DNA of 54,913 nucleotides. Origin: Muribaculaceae bacterium. Lineage in GTDB: Bacteria; Bacteroidota; Bacteroidia; Bacteroidales; Muribaculaceae. The translations under genes and the position numbers were made by a program. The notes below the pieces were generated by a model, which searched no databases, was not told the DNA's origin, and was given only the letters and a program-made list of their open reading frames with translations. Below are positions 8,297 to 17,590 of the stretch, one piece after another; position 1 is the stretch's first letter, and each line of letters starts with the position of its first letter. Location of the stretch: positions 1 through 54,913 of the forward strand of contig JAIDKG010000006.1 in the NCBI GenBank assembly GCA_029051525.1, in the 5' to 3' direction.

Positions 8297-8332
8297 TGCG
8301 CCATGCCGACCCCGAAGGGTGGGCATGGCGCA
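8297..8332 (-). terminator. Terminator of the YeiH-type gene
   Basis: An 11-bp stem (8297-8307 with 8322-8332) capped by a 4-bp inner stem with a CGAA loop, about 25 bp beyond the stop of the minus-strand transporter gene. The following T-run is weak. Confidence 0.6.
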
Positions 8333-8356
8333 GTTGCGATGGTAGGGAGATTGGTA

Positions 8357-9397
8357 TCAGAGCATGAGAGGGGCGAGGTGCTTGGCGAGGATGTAGCCGC
8401 CGAGTATCAACCATATGTCGAGCACGAAGGCCAGGATGAAGGGTTTGGGTCCGGCTTTCTTGAATTTGTCGATGCTGGTCTCGGCGCCGAGCGCTACCAT
8501 GGCCATGGTGAGGAGGAAGGTGTCAACGTAGTTGATGGCGTCTACAAATACCTGCGGGAGCAGATTGAATGAGTTGAAGCCGATCACTGCGAGGAAGCCT
8601 ACGGCAAACCAGGGGATTGCCACTTTGCCCTTCTCGGCTGAGGCTTCGCCCGAAGCCTTTGTGCGGCGGGCTGCCCATACACCGAGCACGAGAAGCACCG
8701 GCACAAGCATCATCACACGGATCATCTTTACGATAATCGAGGTGTTGGAGATGGCTTCACCCATGGCATTGCCTGCGCCTACGGCGTGGGCCACCTCATG
8801 GAGTGTGGAGCCTGTGAAGATGCCCATCTGCTCGGGGGTGAGGTCGAGCCAGCCTGAGCGGTAGGCCACCGGGTAGAGGAACATGGAGATGGTGCCGAAG
8901 ATCACTACTGTGGCCACGGCCACGGCGGTCTTGTAGGGTTTGGTGCGGATGGTGGATTCCGCGCCGAGCACTGCGGCTGCGCCGCAGATGCCGCTGCCTA
9001 CTGAGGTGAGAAGTGCTGTCTCCTGGTCCATCTTAAGGAGTCGGCCTATCCATACACCTCCCAAGATGGTGACTGTCACGATAATAGCATCTACTGCGAT
9101 GCCGGCTAAACCTACGGTCATCACATCCTGAAATGTGAGGCGGAAGCCGTAGAGGATGATGCCGAGGCGAAGCAGCTTCTTGGAGCAGAACTGTATGCCG
9201 GGCACCCAGGTGGCCGGAAGATGGTTGCGCAGTGAATTGGCATAGAGCATACCCAGAATGATACCGATGATCATCGGGCTGAAGGAGAGATTCTTGAAAA
9301 ACTGAATGTCGCTGATGTAAAATGACGCGCAGGTGAAGAGGCCGATCAGAAGGATGCCGTGAAACATGCTCGCGCGCTTTTCGGAAATTGCTGGCAT
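8357..9397 (-). CDS. YeiH/UPF0324 family membrane transporter
   Basis: A 346-residue polytopic inner-membrane protein of the YeiH (UPF0324, putative sulfate exporter) family, with about ten hydrophobic segments. Typical stretches are SFSPMIIGIILGMLYANSLR, the central GSGICGAAAVLGAEST, and GSTLHEVAHAVGAGNAMGE. The substrate is not firmly established for the family. The length is normal and the start MPAISEKRASMFHG gives a short cytoplasmic lead before the first helix. It follows the NhaC gene on the same strand but is separated by a terminator at 9512-9548, so it has its own promoter. Confidence 0.85.
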   Translation of the reverse strand: MPAISEKRASMFHGILLIGLFTCASFYISDIQFFKNLSFSPMIIGIILGMLYANSLRNHLPATWVPGIQFCSKKLLRLGIILYGFRLTFQDVMTVGLAGIAVDAIIVTVTILGGVWIGRLLKMDQETALLTSVGSGICGAAAVLGAESTIRTKPYKTAVAVATVVIFGTISMFLYPVAYRSGWLDLTPEQMGIFTGSTLHEVAHAVGAGNAMGEAISNTSIIVKMIRVMMLVPVLLVLGVWAARRTKASGEASAEKGKVAIPWFAVGFLAVIGFNSFNLLPQVFVDAINYVDTFLLTMAMVALGAETSIDKFKKAGPKPFILAFVLDIWLILGGYILAKHLAPLML

Positions 9398-9511
9398 TGA
9401 AAAAACTGTAAGATTATGAATTAGTAACTTCCGGGTCAGGGGGTCGATGCCATAGGTGGTTCAGAAAAATCACAACTCGCACGCGCCTATGCGGCCGAGT
9501 GGCCCGTAAAA

Positions 9512-9548
9512 ATGCGACCGGCGCAGATGTCAAAGCGTCCGGTCGCAT
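9512..9548 (-). terminator. Terminator of the NhaC gene
   Basis: A 10-bp perfect stem (9512-9521 with 9539-9548) with a long loop, followed on the minus strand by a run of U. It lies 150 bp beyond the NhaC stop. A direct repeat TGTTAACGGG (near 9658 and 9679) lies between the stop and the hairpin. Confidence 0.7.
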
Positions 9549-9695
9549 CTTTCGGATGCAAAATTAAGCAATTTCGCCGGCATAATCATAATTCAGACTA
9601 AATATTTAGCTTTATTTGACTGAGATTTACGTCTATTAGCGCTCTGATAGTCCGAATGTTAACGGGTTTAGTGAAACTATGTTAACGGGCTGGTC

Positions 9696-11024
9696 TCAGT
9701 TCAGCCGGCGGGGGAAGAGGAAGATGATGGAGAGGATCACCATGAGGGCCAGTGCGAAGGGGTAGTAGAGGTAGGGGAAGGGGGCGGCCGGAGAGATTCC
9801 GGCCAGGGAGGTGGCCAAAAGGGTCTGTGCTCCATAGGGAATCAGGCATTGCACTATGCAGGAGGTGGAGTCGAGCAGCGAGGCCGTCTTGCGCGGGTCG
9901 ATGCCATAGCGCTGCGAGATGTCGCGCGAGATGCTCCCCACGGTGATTATGGCCACAGTGTTGTTGGCGGTGCAGAGATTCACCACGGCGGTAAGAAGTG
10001 CTATGACGGTCTGTCCGCCGCGGCGCCCGCTGACATGGCGTGTGAGTCCCTGCAGGAGGAAGCGGATCCCCCCGAGTTCCTTTATCATTCCAAGCATTCC
10101 GGCGGCAAGAAGGGTGATGATGATCAGATTCCCCATTCCATCGATGCCGGCTCCGGCTGAGGTGGCGAGGTCGGTGGCGGCCATCCCTTTTGTCAGACCA
10201 AGAATAATGGCCGATGCTATTCCGAGCGAGAGCACCACTGTCACGTTGATTCCGAGAATGGCTGTCGCGAGCACTACGATATAGGGGAGTATCAGCAGCG
10301 GGTCGGAGGCGGGAGGGAGCGACACCGGTGTGGCATCAAGGCTGTGGATGATATATATGCCCATCGTGAGCAGAGCCGCCGGGAGGGCTATCCATAGATT
10401 TGCCTTGAATTTATCCGACATGTCGCAACCCTGCGAACGGGTGGCGGCAATAGTGGTGTCGGAAATGAATGAGAGGTTATCGCCGAAGAAGGCACCCCCG
10501 AGCACCACCGCCACATAGAATGGTACCGACTCGCCGGCTGCTCCGGCTATCTGGGTGGCCAGCGGGGTGAGTGCCACAACGGTGCCTACCGATGTGCCGA
10601 TCGAGAGGGAGATGAAACACGCGGCGAAGAAGAGCATCGGCACCACGAATTGAGGGGGGAATGCCCGCAGGGCCAGAGCCACTGTGGCATCGACCGATCC
10701 GATGTCGCCGGCCATGGCCGAGAATGCCCCGGCCAGTATGAAGACCCATATCATGTAGAGGATATTCGAGTGTCCGGCGGCACGCGAAAAGACTTCGATG
10801 CGTTTCAGCAGCGGTCGGCGGCGCAACAGCAGCACACTCCATGCCGAGGCCACGAGGAGGGCCACGGCAATCGGCATCTTATAGAAATCATCAAGTATAA
10901 CCGACACTGCCACATAAAGCAACAGAAACAGAATCACAGGCGAGAGCGCAAGCCATCCTTTAGAGCGCGCGATTTCGTGGCTCTCCGGCTTGCCGTCGCC
11001 GACAGCATTAATATTTTTACCCAT
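9696..11024 (-). CDS. nhaC: NhaC-family Na+/H+ antiporter
   Basis: A 442-residue polytopic membrane protein of the ion-transporter superfamily, NhaC branch. Diagnostic segments are FISLSIGTSVGTVVALTPL, the GGAFFGDNLSFISDTTIAA motif typical of NhaC/ArsB-like ion exchangers, and NTVAIITVGSISRDISQRYG near the C-terminus. About 11-12 membrane helices are visible. It should exchange protons for sodium; amino-acid/Na+ exchange in relatives cannot be excluded. The start MGKNINAVGDGKPES gives a soluble N-terminal tail of about 25 residues. Confidence 0.85.
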   Translation of the reverse strand: MGKNINAVGDGKPESHEIARSKGWLALSPVILFLLLYVAVSVILDDFYKMPIAVALLVASAWSVLLLRRRPLLKRIEVFSRAAGHSNILYMIWVFILAGAFSAMAGDIGSVDATVALALRAFPPQFVVPMLFFAACFISLSIGTSVGTVVALTPLATQIAGAAGESVPFYVAVVLGGAFFGDNLSFISDTTIAATRSQGCDMSDKFKANLWIALPAALLTMGIYIIHSLDATPVSLPPASDPLLILPYIVVLATAILGINVTVVLSLGIASAIILGLTKGMAATDLATSAGAGIDGMGNLIIITLLAAGMLGMIKELGGIRFLLQGLTRHVSGRRGGQTVIALLTAVVNLCTANNTVAIITVGSISRDISQRYGIDPRKTASLLDSTSCIVQCLIPYGAQTLLATSLAGISPAAPFPYLYYPFALALMVILSIIFLFPRRLN

Positions 11025-11131
11025 AGAATTAAGTCTACATAACCTAACGTATAAAACCTTCGGATTCTTGCATTACATTAGCCGTGCGAATTTCTGAAAA
11101 CCGCTTACAGGAAAATGTCAGATATTTCCAT

Positions 11132-11139
11132 TATCTTTG
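11132..11139 (+). promoter_or_regulatory. -7 box upstream of nitroreductase gene
   Basis: TATCTTTG at 11132-11139 fits TAnnTTTG. It lies 96 nt before the ATG at 11236, leaving a leader that contains a short copy of the dispersed repeat (11186-11200). The -33 element is not clear. Confidence 0.55.
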
Positions 11140-11185
11140 CATGTCGGACACATCAGTGGCCGAAATTTATCTACCTCTTGGAAAT

Positions 11186-11200
11186 AAGAGCGCGTTCTAA
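11186..11200 (+). repeat. Short dispersed-repeat copy
   Basis: AAGAGCGCGTTCTAA, a reduced copy of the repeat whose core is AAGGAACGCGCTCTAA in the other orientation. It lies in the presumed leader of the nitroreductase gene. Confidence 0.6.
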
Positions 11201-11235
11201 GCTATCTCTTGTTTCCGAGAATTATTCAGACACTT

Positions 11236-11748
11236 ATGGATTTCAAAGATGTAGTGAAAGGCAGGTATTCCTGCAAGAAATATTCCTCGCGCCCGGTGGC
11301 GGAGGAGGCTTTGATGCGGATTCTGGAGGCGGGGCGGCTGGCTCCGACAGCCAAGAATCTTCAGGAGCAGCATATCTATGTGGCTTCGCGTCAGCAGACG
11401 CTGGAGGTGATCGATTCGGTGACTCCGTGCCGCTATGGCGCTCCGGTGGTGCTCATTGTGGCTTTCGACAAGGAGAATGTCTATACTTATCCCGGCGGTA
11501 AGCGTCAGTCGGGGGTGGAGGATGCCACGATTGTGGCCACCCATCTCATGCTTGCGGCTGCCGATGAGGGTGTGGATTCCTGCTGGGTCAACTGCTTTGA
11601 CCCCGACAGGCTGCATCAGTTGCTCTCTCTGCCGGCCAATGAGGAGATTCTGATGCTCCTCGACCTCGGTCATGCCGCCGAGGATGGCACCCCGCTGCCC
11701 AACCATTTCTCACGTAAGCCGCTGTCGGAAACCGTGACCCGACTGTAA
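11236..11748 (+). CDS. Nitroreductase-family protein
   Basis: A 170-residue FMN-dependent nitroreductase-fold protein. The N-terminus MDFKDVVKGRYSCKKYSSRPV carries the conserved RxSxRxF-like phosphate-binding region in variant form. It is followed by LEAGRLAPTAKNLQEQ and a C-terminal LLDLGHAAEDG. Members reduce nitro groups, quinones or enones with NAD(P)H; the substrate here is unknown. The ATG at 11236 is chosen because 11209 adds residues absent from the family. The ROK kinase gene begins 10 bp after its stop, suggesting an operon. Confidence 0.85.
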   Translation: MDFKDVVKGRYSCKKYSSRPVAEEALMRILEAGRLAPTAKNLQEQHIYVASRQQTLEVIDSVTPCRYGAPVVLIVAFDKENVYTYPGGKRQSGVEDATIVATHLMLAAADEGVDSCWVNCFDPDRLHQLLSLPANEEILMLLDLGHAAEDGTPLPNHFSRKPLSETVTRL

Positions 11749-11758
11749 TTGATATGCA

Positions 11759-12727
11759 ATGACTAAACAACAGCTTTATCCTCCATATACGGTAGGTGTC
11801 GATATGGGTGGCACCAACACGGCCTTTGCCATTGTAGATTCCGTGGGTCATATTTTGGCGAAGGATTCATTTCCTACGGCCACGGCATCGGCCGAGGTAT
11901 GGGCCGACACCCTGTCGCGTAAAATATCCTGTATGATTGCCGACAGTGCATTCGAGGGTGAGATTGAGGGTGTGGGGATCGGTGCGCCTTGTGCCAATTC
12001 GGTGACGGGATGTGTGGAGGCGGCCACCGACCTGCCCTGGCCTTCCCCTATACCGTTGGCCTCGATGATAGAGTCGAGGCTCGGCATTCCCACCGTGATA
12101 GCCAATGATGCGAATGCCACGGCGATTGGGGAGATGACCTATGGGGCGGCCGTGGGGATGAGGAATTTTATTGTGCTGACCCTCGGCACCGGGGTAGGAA
12201 GCGGTATCGTGTGCGACGGTCATCTGCTGTCAGGAGCACGTGGTTTCGCCGGTGAATTAGGTCATGTCACATTCCCATTCGCTTCCGACCGACTCTGCGG
12301 CTGCGGCCGTCGGGGCTGCCTTCAGACTGTGGCAGCCGCCAAGGGGATACGGGAGACTGCCCGCCGTCTGCTTGAGGAGAGCGACCGGGAGTCGGCTCTG
12401 CGTGACATCCCGGAATCCGAACGTTCGCCTCTTGCCATAGAGCAGGCTGCCCGCAGTGGCGACCCTCTGGCTCAGGAGGTGTATGCCTTCACCGGTGAAT
12501 GTCTCGGTAAGGCTGCGGCGGAATTTGCCGCTTTCTCCGATCCGGAGGCAATTATTCTCTTCGGGGGAATTGCCCGGGCAGGGGAGTTGCTCCTGAAGCC
12601 GATGAGGGAGGCATTTGTGGCCAATTCGCTGCATCTCTATCGCGACAGGGTGCGTTTCCTCTGCTCGGCGCTGGATGATGCCGAGGCCGCGATACTTGGT
12701 GCCGCCTCATTGCCCTATATGCACTGA
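11759..12727 (+). CDS. ROK-family sugar kinase
   Basis: A 322-residue ROK protein. The N-terminal ATP-binding motif is GVDMGGTNTAFAIVD, the catalytic region contains IANDANATAIGEM, and LTLGTGVGSGIV is the phosphate-binding loop. The zinc-binding signature GELGH...CGCGRRGCLQT near residues 165-185 is intact. No N-terminal HTH is present, so it is a kinase (glucokinase or N-acetylhexosamine kinase type) rather than a repressor. The position before a fucosidase suggests use of sugars released from host glycans. Confidence 0.85.
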   Translation: MTKQQLYPPYTVGVDMGGTNTAFAIVDSVGHILAKDSFPTATASAEVWADTLSRKISCMIADSAFEGEIEGVGIGAPCANSVTGCVEAATDLPWPSPIPLASMIESRLGIPTVIANDANATAIGEMTYGAAVGMRNFIVLTLGTGVGSGIVCDGHLLSGARGFAGELGHVTFPFASDRLCGCGRRGCLQTVAAAKGIRETARRLLEESDRESALRDIPESERSPLAIEQAARSGDPLAQEVYAFTGECLGKAAAEFAAFSDPEAIILFGGIARAGELLLKPMREAFVANSLHLYRDRVRFLCSALDDAEAAILGAASLPYMH

Positions 12728-12808
12728 AAAAATGTGAGTTGACAATCACTCCAAAGTAGCTCTTAGAAACAGTAACAGCTTATACATAAACATATACACC
12801 TTGACACC

Positions 12809-14119
12809 ATGAATAAGACGATAATGCGCAATCTGATAGCTGCGGCGGGTCTGGCACTGTCGGGCATCCCTGCAATGGCCGATGCATATGTTCCCTCGGC
12901 CGAGGTGCTTGAATCGAGAGAACAGTTTGCCGCCGACCGTTTCGGCATCTTCCTCCACTGGGGCATATACAGTGTGTTCGGCCAGGGGGAATGGTATCTC
13001 AACTATGGCCCGAAAGCCGATGAATATATGAAGGCTGCCAAGGCTTTCTATCCTGCTCAGTTTGATGCGGCCGAGTGGGTGGGAGCCATTAAGGATGCGG
13101 GTGCTAAATATGTGTGTATCACCACCCGTCATCACGATGGATTCTCGATGTGGCATACAGCCGAGAATGATTATAATATTGTCGACGGCACCCCCTTCGG
13201 CCGCGACATCCTCAAGGAACTTTCCGAGGAATGCGAGCGTCAGGGGATTGCGCTTCATCTATACTATTCGCATCTCGACTGGGTGCGCGAGGATTATCCG
13301 CAGGGGCGCACCGGACATACTACCGGTCGCGATGCCTCACGTGCCGATTGGGATTCATACTACGGGTTTATGAACCGTCAGCTCAAGGAACTTCTCACCG
13401 GCTACGGACCTATACGCGCCATATGGTTCGACGGATGGTGGGACCATGATGAGGATGCCGTCCCCTTCGACTGGCATCTGCCGGAGCAGTATGAGATGAT
13501 TCACCATCTGCAACCCTCCTGTATGGTGGCCAACAATCATCATCAGGCACCCTTTGAGGGTGAAGACATACAGATCTTCGAGCGTGACCTGCCGGGTGAG
13601 AACACTGCCGGACTCTCCGGTCAGGATATAAGCAGGCTGCCGCTGGAGACGTGCAATACGATGAATGGTATATGGGGATACCGCCTTGAAGACCAGAATT
13701 ATAAGGATAGCCGCACGCTGATCCGCTATCTGGTGCGGGCTGCCGGAATGGGGGCTAATCTGTTGCTCAACATCGGTCCGCAACCCGATGGTTCGCTTCC
13801 TGCCACGGCTCTGTCGCGCCTGAAGGAGATTGGCGGTTGGCTGCGTGAGAATGGCGAGACAATCTATGCTACCCAGGCCGGACCCTTCCCGGCGCAGTCG
13901 TGGGGCACCTCTACACGGAAAGGTGACAGGCTGTTTCTGCACGTGATGACCCCCGAGACCGGTGCGATATTACTCCCCGAAGGGGTGGAAATAAGGAGGG
14001 CCAAGGAATTTGCCACCGGTAGGGGGGTGAAGGTATCCAAAGCCGGAGCACATCATGTGGTGCATCTGCCTGACGTGGGTGATGTGGATGATCTGATTAT
14101 TGAATGTGAGATGAAATAA
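12809..14119 (+). CDS. GH29 alpha-L-fucosidase
   Basis: A 436-residue glycoside hydrolase family 29 enzyme with a signal peptide (MNKTIMRNLIAAAGLALSGIPAMA). Conserved segments are FGIFLHWGIYSVFGQGEW, TTRHHDGFSMW and YYSHLDW. The nucleophile Asp is in IWFDGWWD, about residue 208. The C-terminal beta domain is short. It should release terminal L-fucose from mucin-type glycans in the periplasm or at the surface; GH29 subfamily specificity cannot be read by eye. CutC follows after 11 bp, so the two probably share a transcript. Confidence 0.9.
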   Translation: MNKTIMRNLIAAAGLALSGIPAMADAYVPSAEVLESREQFAADRFGIFLHWGIYSVFGQGEWYLNYGPKADEYMKAAKAFYPAQFDAAEWVGAIKDAGAKYVCITTRHHDGFSMWHTAENDYNIVDGTPFGRDILKELSEECERQGIALHLYYSHLDWVREDYPQGRTGHTTGRDASRADWDSYYGFMNRQLKELLTGYGPIRAIWFDGWWDHDEDAVPFDWHLPEQYEMIHHLQPSCMVANNHHQAPFEGEDIQIFERDLPGENTAGLSGQDISRLPLETCNTMNGIWGYRLEDQNYKDSRTLIRYLVRAAGMGANLLLNIGPQPDGSLPATALSRLKEIGGWLRENGETIYATQAGPFPAQSWGTSTRKGDRLFLHVMTPETGAILLPEGVEIRRAKEFATGRGVKVSKAGAHHVVHLPDVGDVDDLIIECEMK

Positions 14120-14130
14120 GACCCGGGGTT

Positions 14131-14886
14131 ATGGTTGATCTTGAGATTTGTTGCGGCGACATGAGCAGTGTGTCGGCCGCGCTCGAAGGTGGAGCTTCGC
14201 GCATTGAGCTGTGTTCCGGTCTGGCCGAGGGTGGATTGACTCCGTCGGCCGCGCTGATACGCGCGGCGGTCGGTTCCGGAATAGGAAGGGTGAATGTGCT
14301 TATACGCCCGCGCAGCGGAGATTTCCTCTATTCGGAGGATGAGTTGCGGATTATGGAGTATGATATACGGGTGGCTGTGGCCTCCGGTGCCACCGGAATA
14401 GTGATCGGTGCTCTCACCCCCGACGGGGAGGTTGACATGGCTGCATGTGGCCGGCTGATTGCCGCCGCCCGAGAGAATGCCGCAAGATATGTGGAGGTGA
14501 CGTTTCACCGGGCCTTTGACCTCGCGCGCGACCCGCTGAAGAGTCTGGAGGATGTGGTGGCGCTCGGTTGCGACTGTCTGCTCACCTCCGGGATGGCTGC
14601 ATCGGCCGAGAGGGGTGTGGCTGAACTGAAACGGATTGTGGACCATGCCGCCGGAAGGATTACGGTCATGGCCGGTTCGGGTGTAAGCCCCGCCAATGCC
14701 GCCGCCATCATCGATGCCACCGGAGTGGGGGCGATTCATTCCACTGCCCGCTCTCCGCGCCCGAGCGCGATGCGGTTCCGCAGGGAGGAGGTGCCGATGG
14801 GTGTGCCGGGAGCCGATGAGTATGCTCCGCTCGCCACATCGCCCGATATTGTGGCAGCTCTGCTGGAAATAGCTAAGAGTCATTAG
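14131..14886 (+). CDS. cutC: CutC family protein
   Basis: A 251-residue TIM-barrel protein of the CutC family. The start MVDLEICCGDMSSVSAALEGGASRIELCS is diagnostic, followed by GRVNVLIRPRSGDFLYS, TFHRAFDLARDPLKSLE and the DCLLTSG strand. CutC was linked to copper homeostasis, but its true biochemical role is unsettled. The coupling to a fucosidase is characteristic of the Bacteroidales context rather than of copper. The stop codon TAG lies inside the first bases of a dispersed repeat. Confidence 0.9.
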   Translation: MVDLEICCGDMSSVSAALEGGASRIELCSGLAEGGLTPSAALIRAAVGSGIGRVNVLIRPRSGDFLYSEDELRIMEYDIRVAVASGATGIVIGALTPDGEVDMAACGRLIAAARENAARYVEVTFHRAFDLARDPLKSLEDVVALGCDCLLTSGMAASAERGVAELKRIVDHAAGRITVMAGSGVSPANAAAIIDATGVGAIHSTARSPRPSAMRFRREEVPMGVPGADEYAPLATSPDIVAALLEIAKSH

Positions 14887-14945
14887 AGCGCGTTCCTTAA
14901 AATTTCGGGGTCGTAGGGGTCGCAATTTTCAGGAACGCACTCTTA
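14884..14945 (+). repeat. Complete palindromic copy of the dispersed repeat
   Basis: A 62-bp imperfect inverted repeat. The left arm has GAGCGCGTTCCTTAAAATT; the right arm (AATTTTCAGGAACGCACTCT) mirrors it with a few mismatches around a TCGGGGTCGTAGGGGTCGC centre. It supplies the cutC stop codon and may act as its terminator. This copy shows the likely full-length form of the element. Confidence 0.8.
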
Positions 14946-14973
14946 ATCCTCGTCTTAATTAAAGAATATAACT

Positions 14974-17508
14974 ATGAGATTACCCATATTCGCCATATCC
15001 CTTCTCTTCGCACCGGCCGCTCTGGCTGTGACTCCGCAGGAGGCTCTCGATTTCCTCTATTCCTCTATGCCGCTTGCCGACCGCGCCGACTATTCGGAAG
15101 AGTTCTACCGCGCCAATGTCGATGCCTCGCTGAAGGCACGTGAGGAGATGCCTTGGGGGGCCACCGTGCCCGACCGGGAATGGCTGCATTTTGTGCTTCC
15201 GGTGCGTGTCAATAATGAGAATCTCGATATGTCGCGCCCCATTTTCTATGAGGAACTCAAGGAGAGGGTGGGAGGTCTGTCGATGTCGGAGGCTATACTG
15301 GAGGTCAACCATTGGTGTCATGAGAAGGTGACTTATCGTCCGTCGGACGGGCGCACCTCGTCGCCGCTATCGTCGGTGAGTCAGGCCATCGGACGCTGTG
15401 GCGAGGAGTCTACATTTACGGTGGCGGCTCTGCGGTCGGTGGGTATTCCGGCACGCCAGATCTACACACCGCGCTGGGCACATACCGACGACAATCATGC
15501 CTGGGTCGAGGCCTGGGCCGATGGTAAGTGGTATTTCCTCGGAGCATGCGAGCCTGAGCCGGTGCTTGATCTGGCATGGTTTAATGACCCTGCATCGCGC
15601 GGGCTGCTGATGAGCACAAATGTGCCCGGACAATATGACGGCCCTGAAGAGGTGCTTTTCCGTGAGCCCCTCACCACCAGGATCAATGTGACCTCGAATT
15701 ATGCCCCTACGGCCGATCTTGCTGTCACGGCCATCTACCCCGACGGCACACCCGCTGCCGGAGCGAAGGTGAACTTCTGCATATATAATTATACCGACTA
15801 TTATCCGGCTGTCACCAAGATGGCCGATGCCGCAGGCAGGGCGTCGCTCACTGCCGGATTGGGTGATATGCTGGTGTGGGCCACCGATGGCTCACGATTC
15901 GGCTTCACCAAAGGTAGGCCGGGTGGCGATGCGATAATCGTGGTGCTCGACAAGGATGGCTCTTCTGAGGGTGTGTTTGACTTTGATCTGGTGCCTCCGG
16001 CCTCCGGAGGGTCGGTCCCGGCTGTGTCGGCTGAGCAGAGGGCTCTCAATACGCAGCGGATGCAGAGGGAGGATTCCATACGCAATGCCTATATGGCCAC
16101 ATTTGTCGCTCCCGATGAGGGGCGCCGGATTGCTGAGCGGCTTGGCCTCGACCCGGCTCGGCTCGCCGGAGTGCTGGTGGAGTCGCGCGGCAATCATGCC
16201 AATATCGTAAAGGCTCTGGAGGGTTTCGAGGGCTTCGACCGCTACACGGCGCTTGCGCTGCTGATGAATGTCAGTGAGAAAGACCGCCGCGACATAGCTC
16301 CCGAGGTGATAACCGACCATGTGGCCAACACTCCCCGACTCGATAACCATTCAGACTGGGATTCGGAAATATATAACCGCTACATACTCTCGCCGCGCAT
16401 TGAAAATGAGTTTCTTACCCCCTGGCGCTCGGTGCTTCGCCCGGCTATGCAGGCTGAAGTGCCCGGTAAGGACCCGGAGAAACTCGTGGAGTGGGTGGAT
16501 GCAAATATTACCCTTGTTCCGGCCGAGGAATCCAGAACGTTGCGGATGAGTCCGGAATCGGTGCTGCGTGAAAGACGGGCCGAACCGCTGTCGCGCGACA
16601 TCTTCTTTGTGGCGGCAGCCCGTTCGCTCGGTATGCCGGCCCGCATCGACCCTGTGACCGGAGCCACACAATATCTCAAACCCGACGGAGTATGGCAGAC
16701 TGTCAGTTTCCGTGATGCCGACAGCGGCCGTCGCGAGTCGGCCATAGCCGGTAAGGCCACGCTGACCCTCGACTTCGCCGAGCAGGGACATATCGTAGAC
16801 CCGAAGTATTATTCTCAATTCTCCCTCTCAAAGATAGAGGGGGGGATGCCCCGCCAGCTTGAATTTGACGAGGATGGGTCTCTCTCGCAGATTTTCGCAT
16901 CGCCGGTGGAGCTGGAACCGGGTCAATATATCATCACCTCCGGTCAGCGGCTCGCCAACGGGGGAGTGCTTGCCCACACCGAACTCTTCACCCTCAAGGC
17001 CGGCCAGAATGCCGCGAGGAGTCTGGTGATGCGTGCCGACGACAGTGAGGTGTCGGTGATCGGATCGCTCAATGCAGAGAATATATATCACGACCTCGAT
17101 TCGGATACCGACCGGAGCATCCTCTCCACTACCGGACGCGGATACTACATACTCGGTGTAATCTCACCCAACCATGAACCCTCCACCCATGCGCTCAACG
17201 ACCTTTCGGCCGTAGCATCGCAGCTTGAGGCTTCGGGCCGGAAGATACTCCTGCTTTTCGACAGTGCTGAATCTGCCTCGCGCTTCCGCCGCGAAGCTTT
17301 CCCTGCGCTCCCGGCCAATGTAGTGTTGGGTATCGACAACGGGGGTGTAACCTGCGGAGAGATCCGCGAGTCGCTCCATCTTCCCGAAAATGTGGAGCGT
17401 CCGGTATTCGTGATAGCCGACACCTTCAACCGGGTGGTCTGGAACTCCAACGGCTATACGATCGGAATCGGCGACACGATTCTCTCCATCCTGTCGCGTA
17501 TCCGCTGA
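14974..17508 (+). CDS. Secreted transglutaminase-like protein
   Basis: An 844-residue protein with a short signal peptide (MRLPIFAISLLFAPAALA). A transglutaminase-like cysteine-protease core follows: the nucleophile Cys near residue 142 in GRCGEESTF, His near 175 in DDNHAWVEAW, and an acidic third residue in GACEPEPVLD. Downstream, about residues 240-320, is an Ig-like carboxypeptidase-regulatory segment (ADLAVTAIYPDGTPAAGAKVN), then a long mixed region with a thioredoxin-like feel at the end (KILLLFDSAESASRFRREAF). It probably acts as a peptidase or acyltransferase outside the cytoplasm. It is transcribed alone and ends at 17532-17570. Confidence 0.8.
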   Translation: MRLPIFAISLLFAPAALAVTPQEALDFLYSSMPLADRADYSEEFYRANVDASLKAREEMPWGATVPDREWLHFVLPVRVNNENLDMSRPIFYEELKERVGGLSMSEAILEVNHWCHEKVTYRPSDGRTSSPLSSVSQAIGRCGEESTFTVAALRSVGIPARQIYTPRWAHTDDNHAWVEAWADGKWYFLGACEPEPVLDLAWFNDPASRGLLMSTNVPGQYDGPEEVLFREPLTTRINVTSNYAPTADLAVTAIYPDGTPAAGAKVNFCIYNYTDYYPAVTKMADAAGRASLTAGLGDMLVWATDGSRFGFTKGRPGGDAIIVVLDKDGSSEGVFDFDLVPPASGGSVPAVSAEQRALNTQRMQREDSIRNAYMATFVAPDEGRRIAERLGLDPARLAGVLVESRGNHANIVKALEGFEGFDRYTALALLMNVSEKDRRDIAPEVITDHVANTPRLDNHSDWDSEIYNRYILSPRIENEFLTPWRSVLRPAMQAEVPGKDPEKLVEWVDANITLVPAEESRTLRMSPESVLRERRAEPLSRDIFFVAAARSLGMPARIDPVTGATQYLKPDGVWQTVSFRDADSGRRESAIAGKATLTLDFAEQGHIVDPKYYSQFSLSKIEGGMPRQLEFDEDGSLSQIFASPVELEPGQYIITSGQRLANGGVLAHTELFTLKAGQNAARSLVMRADDSEVSVIGSLNAENIYHDLDSDTDRSILSTTGRGYYILGVISPNHEPSTHALNDLSAVASQLEASGRKILLLFDSAESASRFRREAFPALPANVVLGIDNGGVTCGEIRESLHLPENVERPVFVIADTFNRVVWNSNGYTIGIGDTILSILSRIR

Positions 17509-17531
17509 GACAGAAGCCTTCTCTCAGTGGA

Positions 17532-17570
17532 CAAATAAGAGCGCGTTCCTTAAGGACGCGCTCTTATTTG
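17532..17570. terminator. Perfect palindromic terminator built from the dispersed repeat
   Basis: A 15-bp perfect stem (17532-17546 with 17556-17570) whose arms are AAGAGCGCG/CGCGCTCTT and whose loop is the TCCTTAAGG of the dispersed repeat. It lies between convergent genes and can terminate both. The repeat family has apparently been adopted here as a terminator. Confidence 0.8.
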
Positions 17571-17590
17571 ATGTAGTCGCTATTAGCCGG

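Noticed and set aside
7843..8572. ORFs of 70-136 codons around 7843-8572
   Set aside because: Same repeat artefact, partly antisense to the YeiH-type gene.
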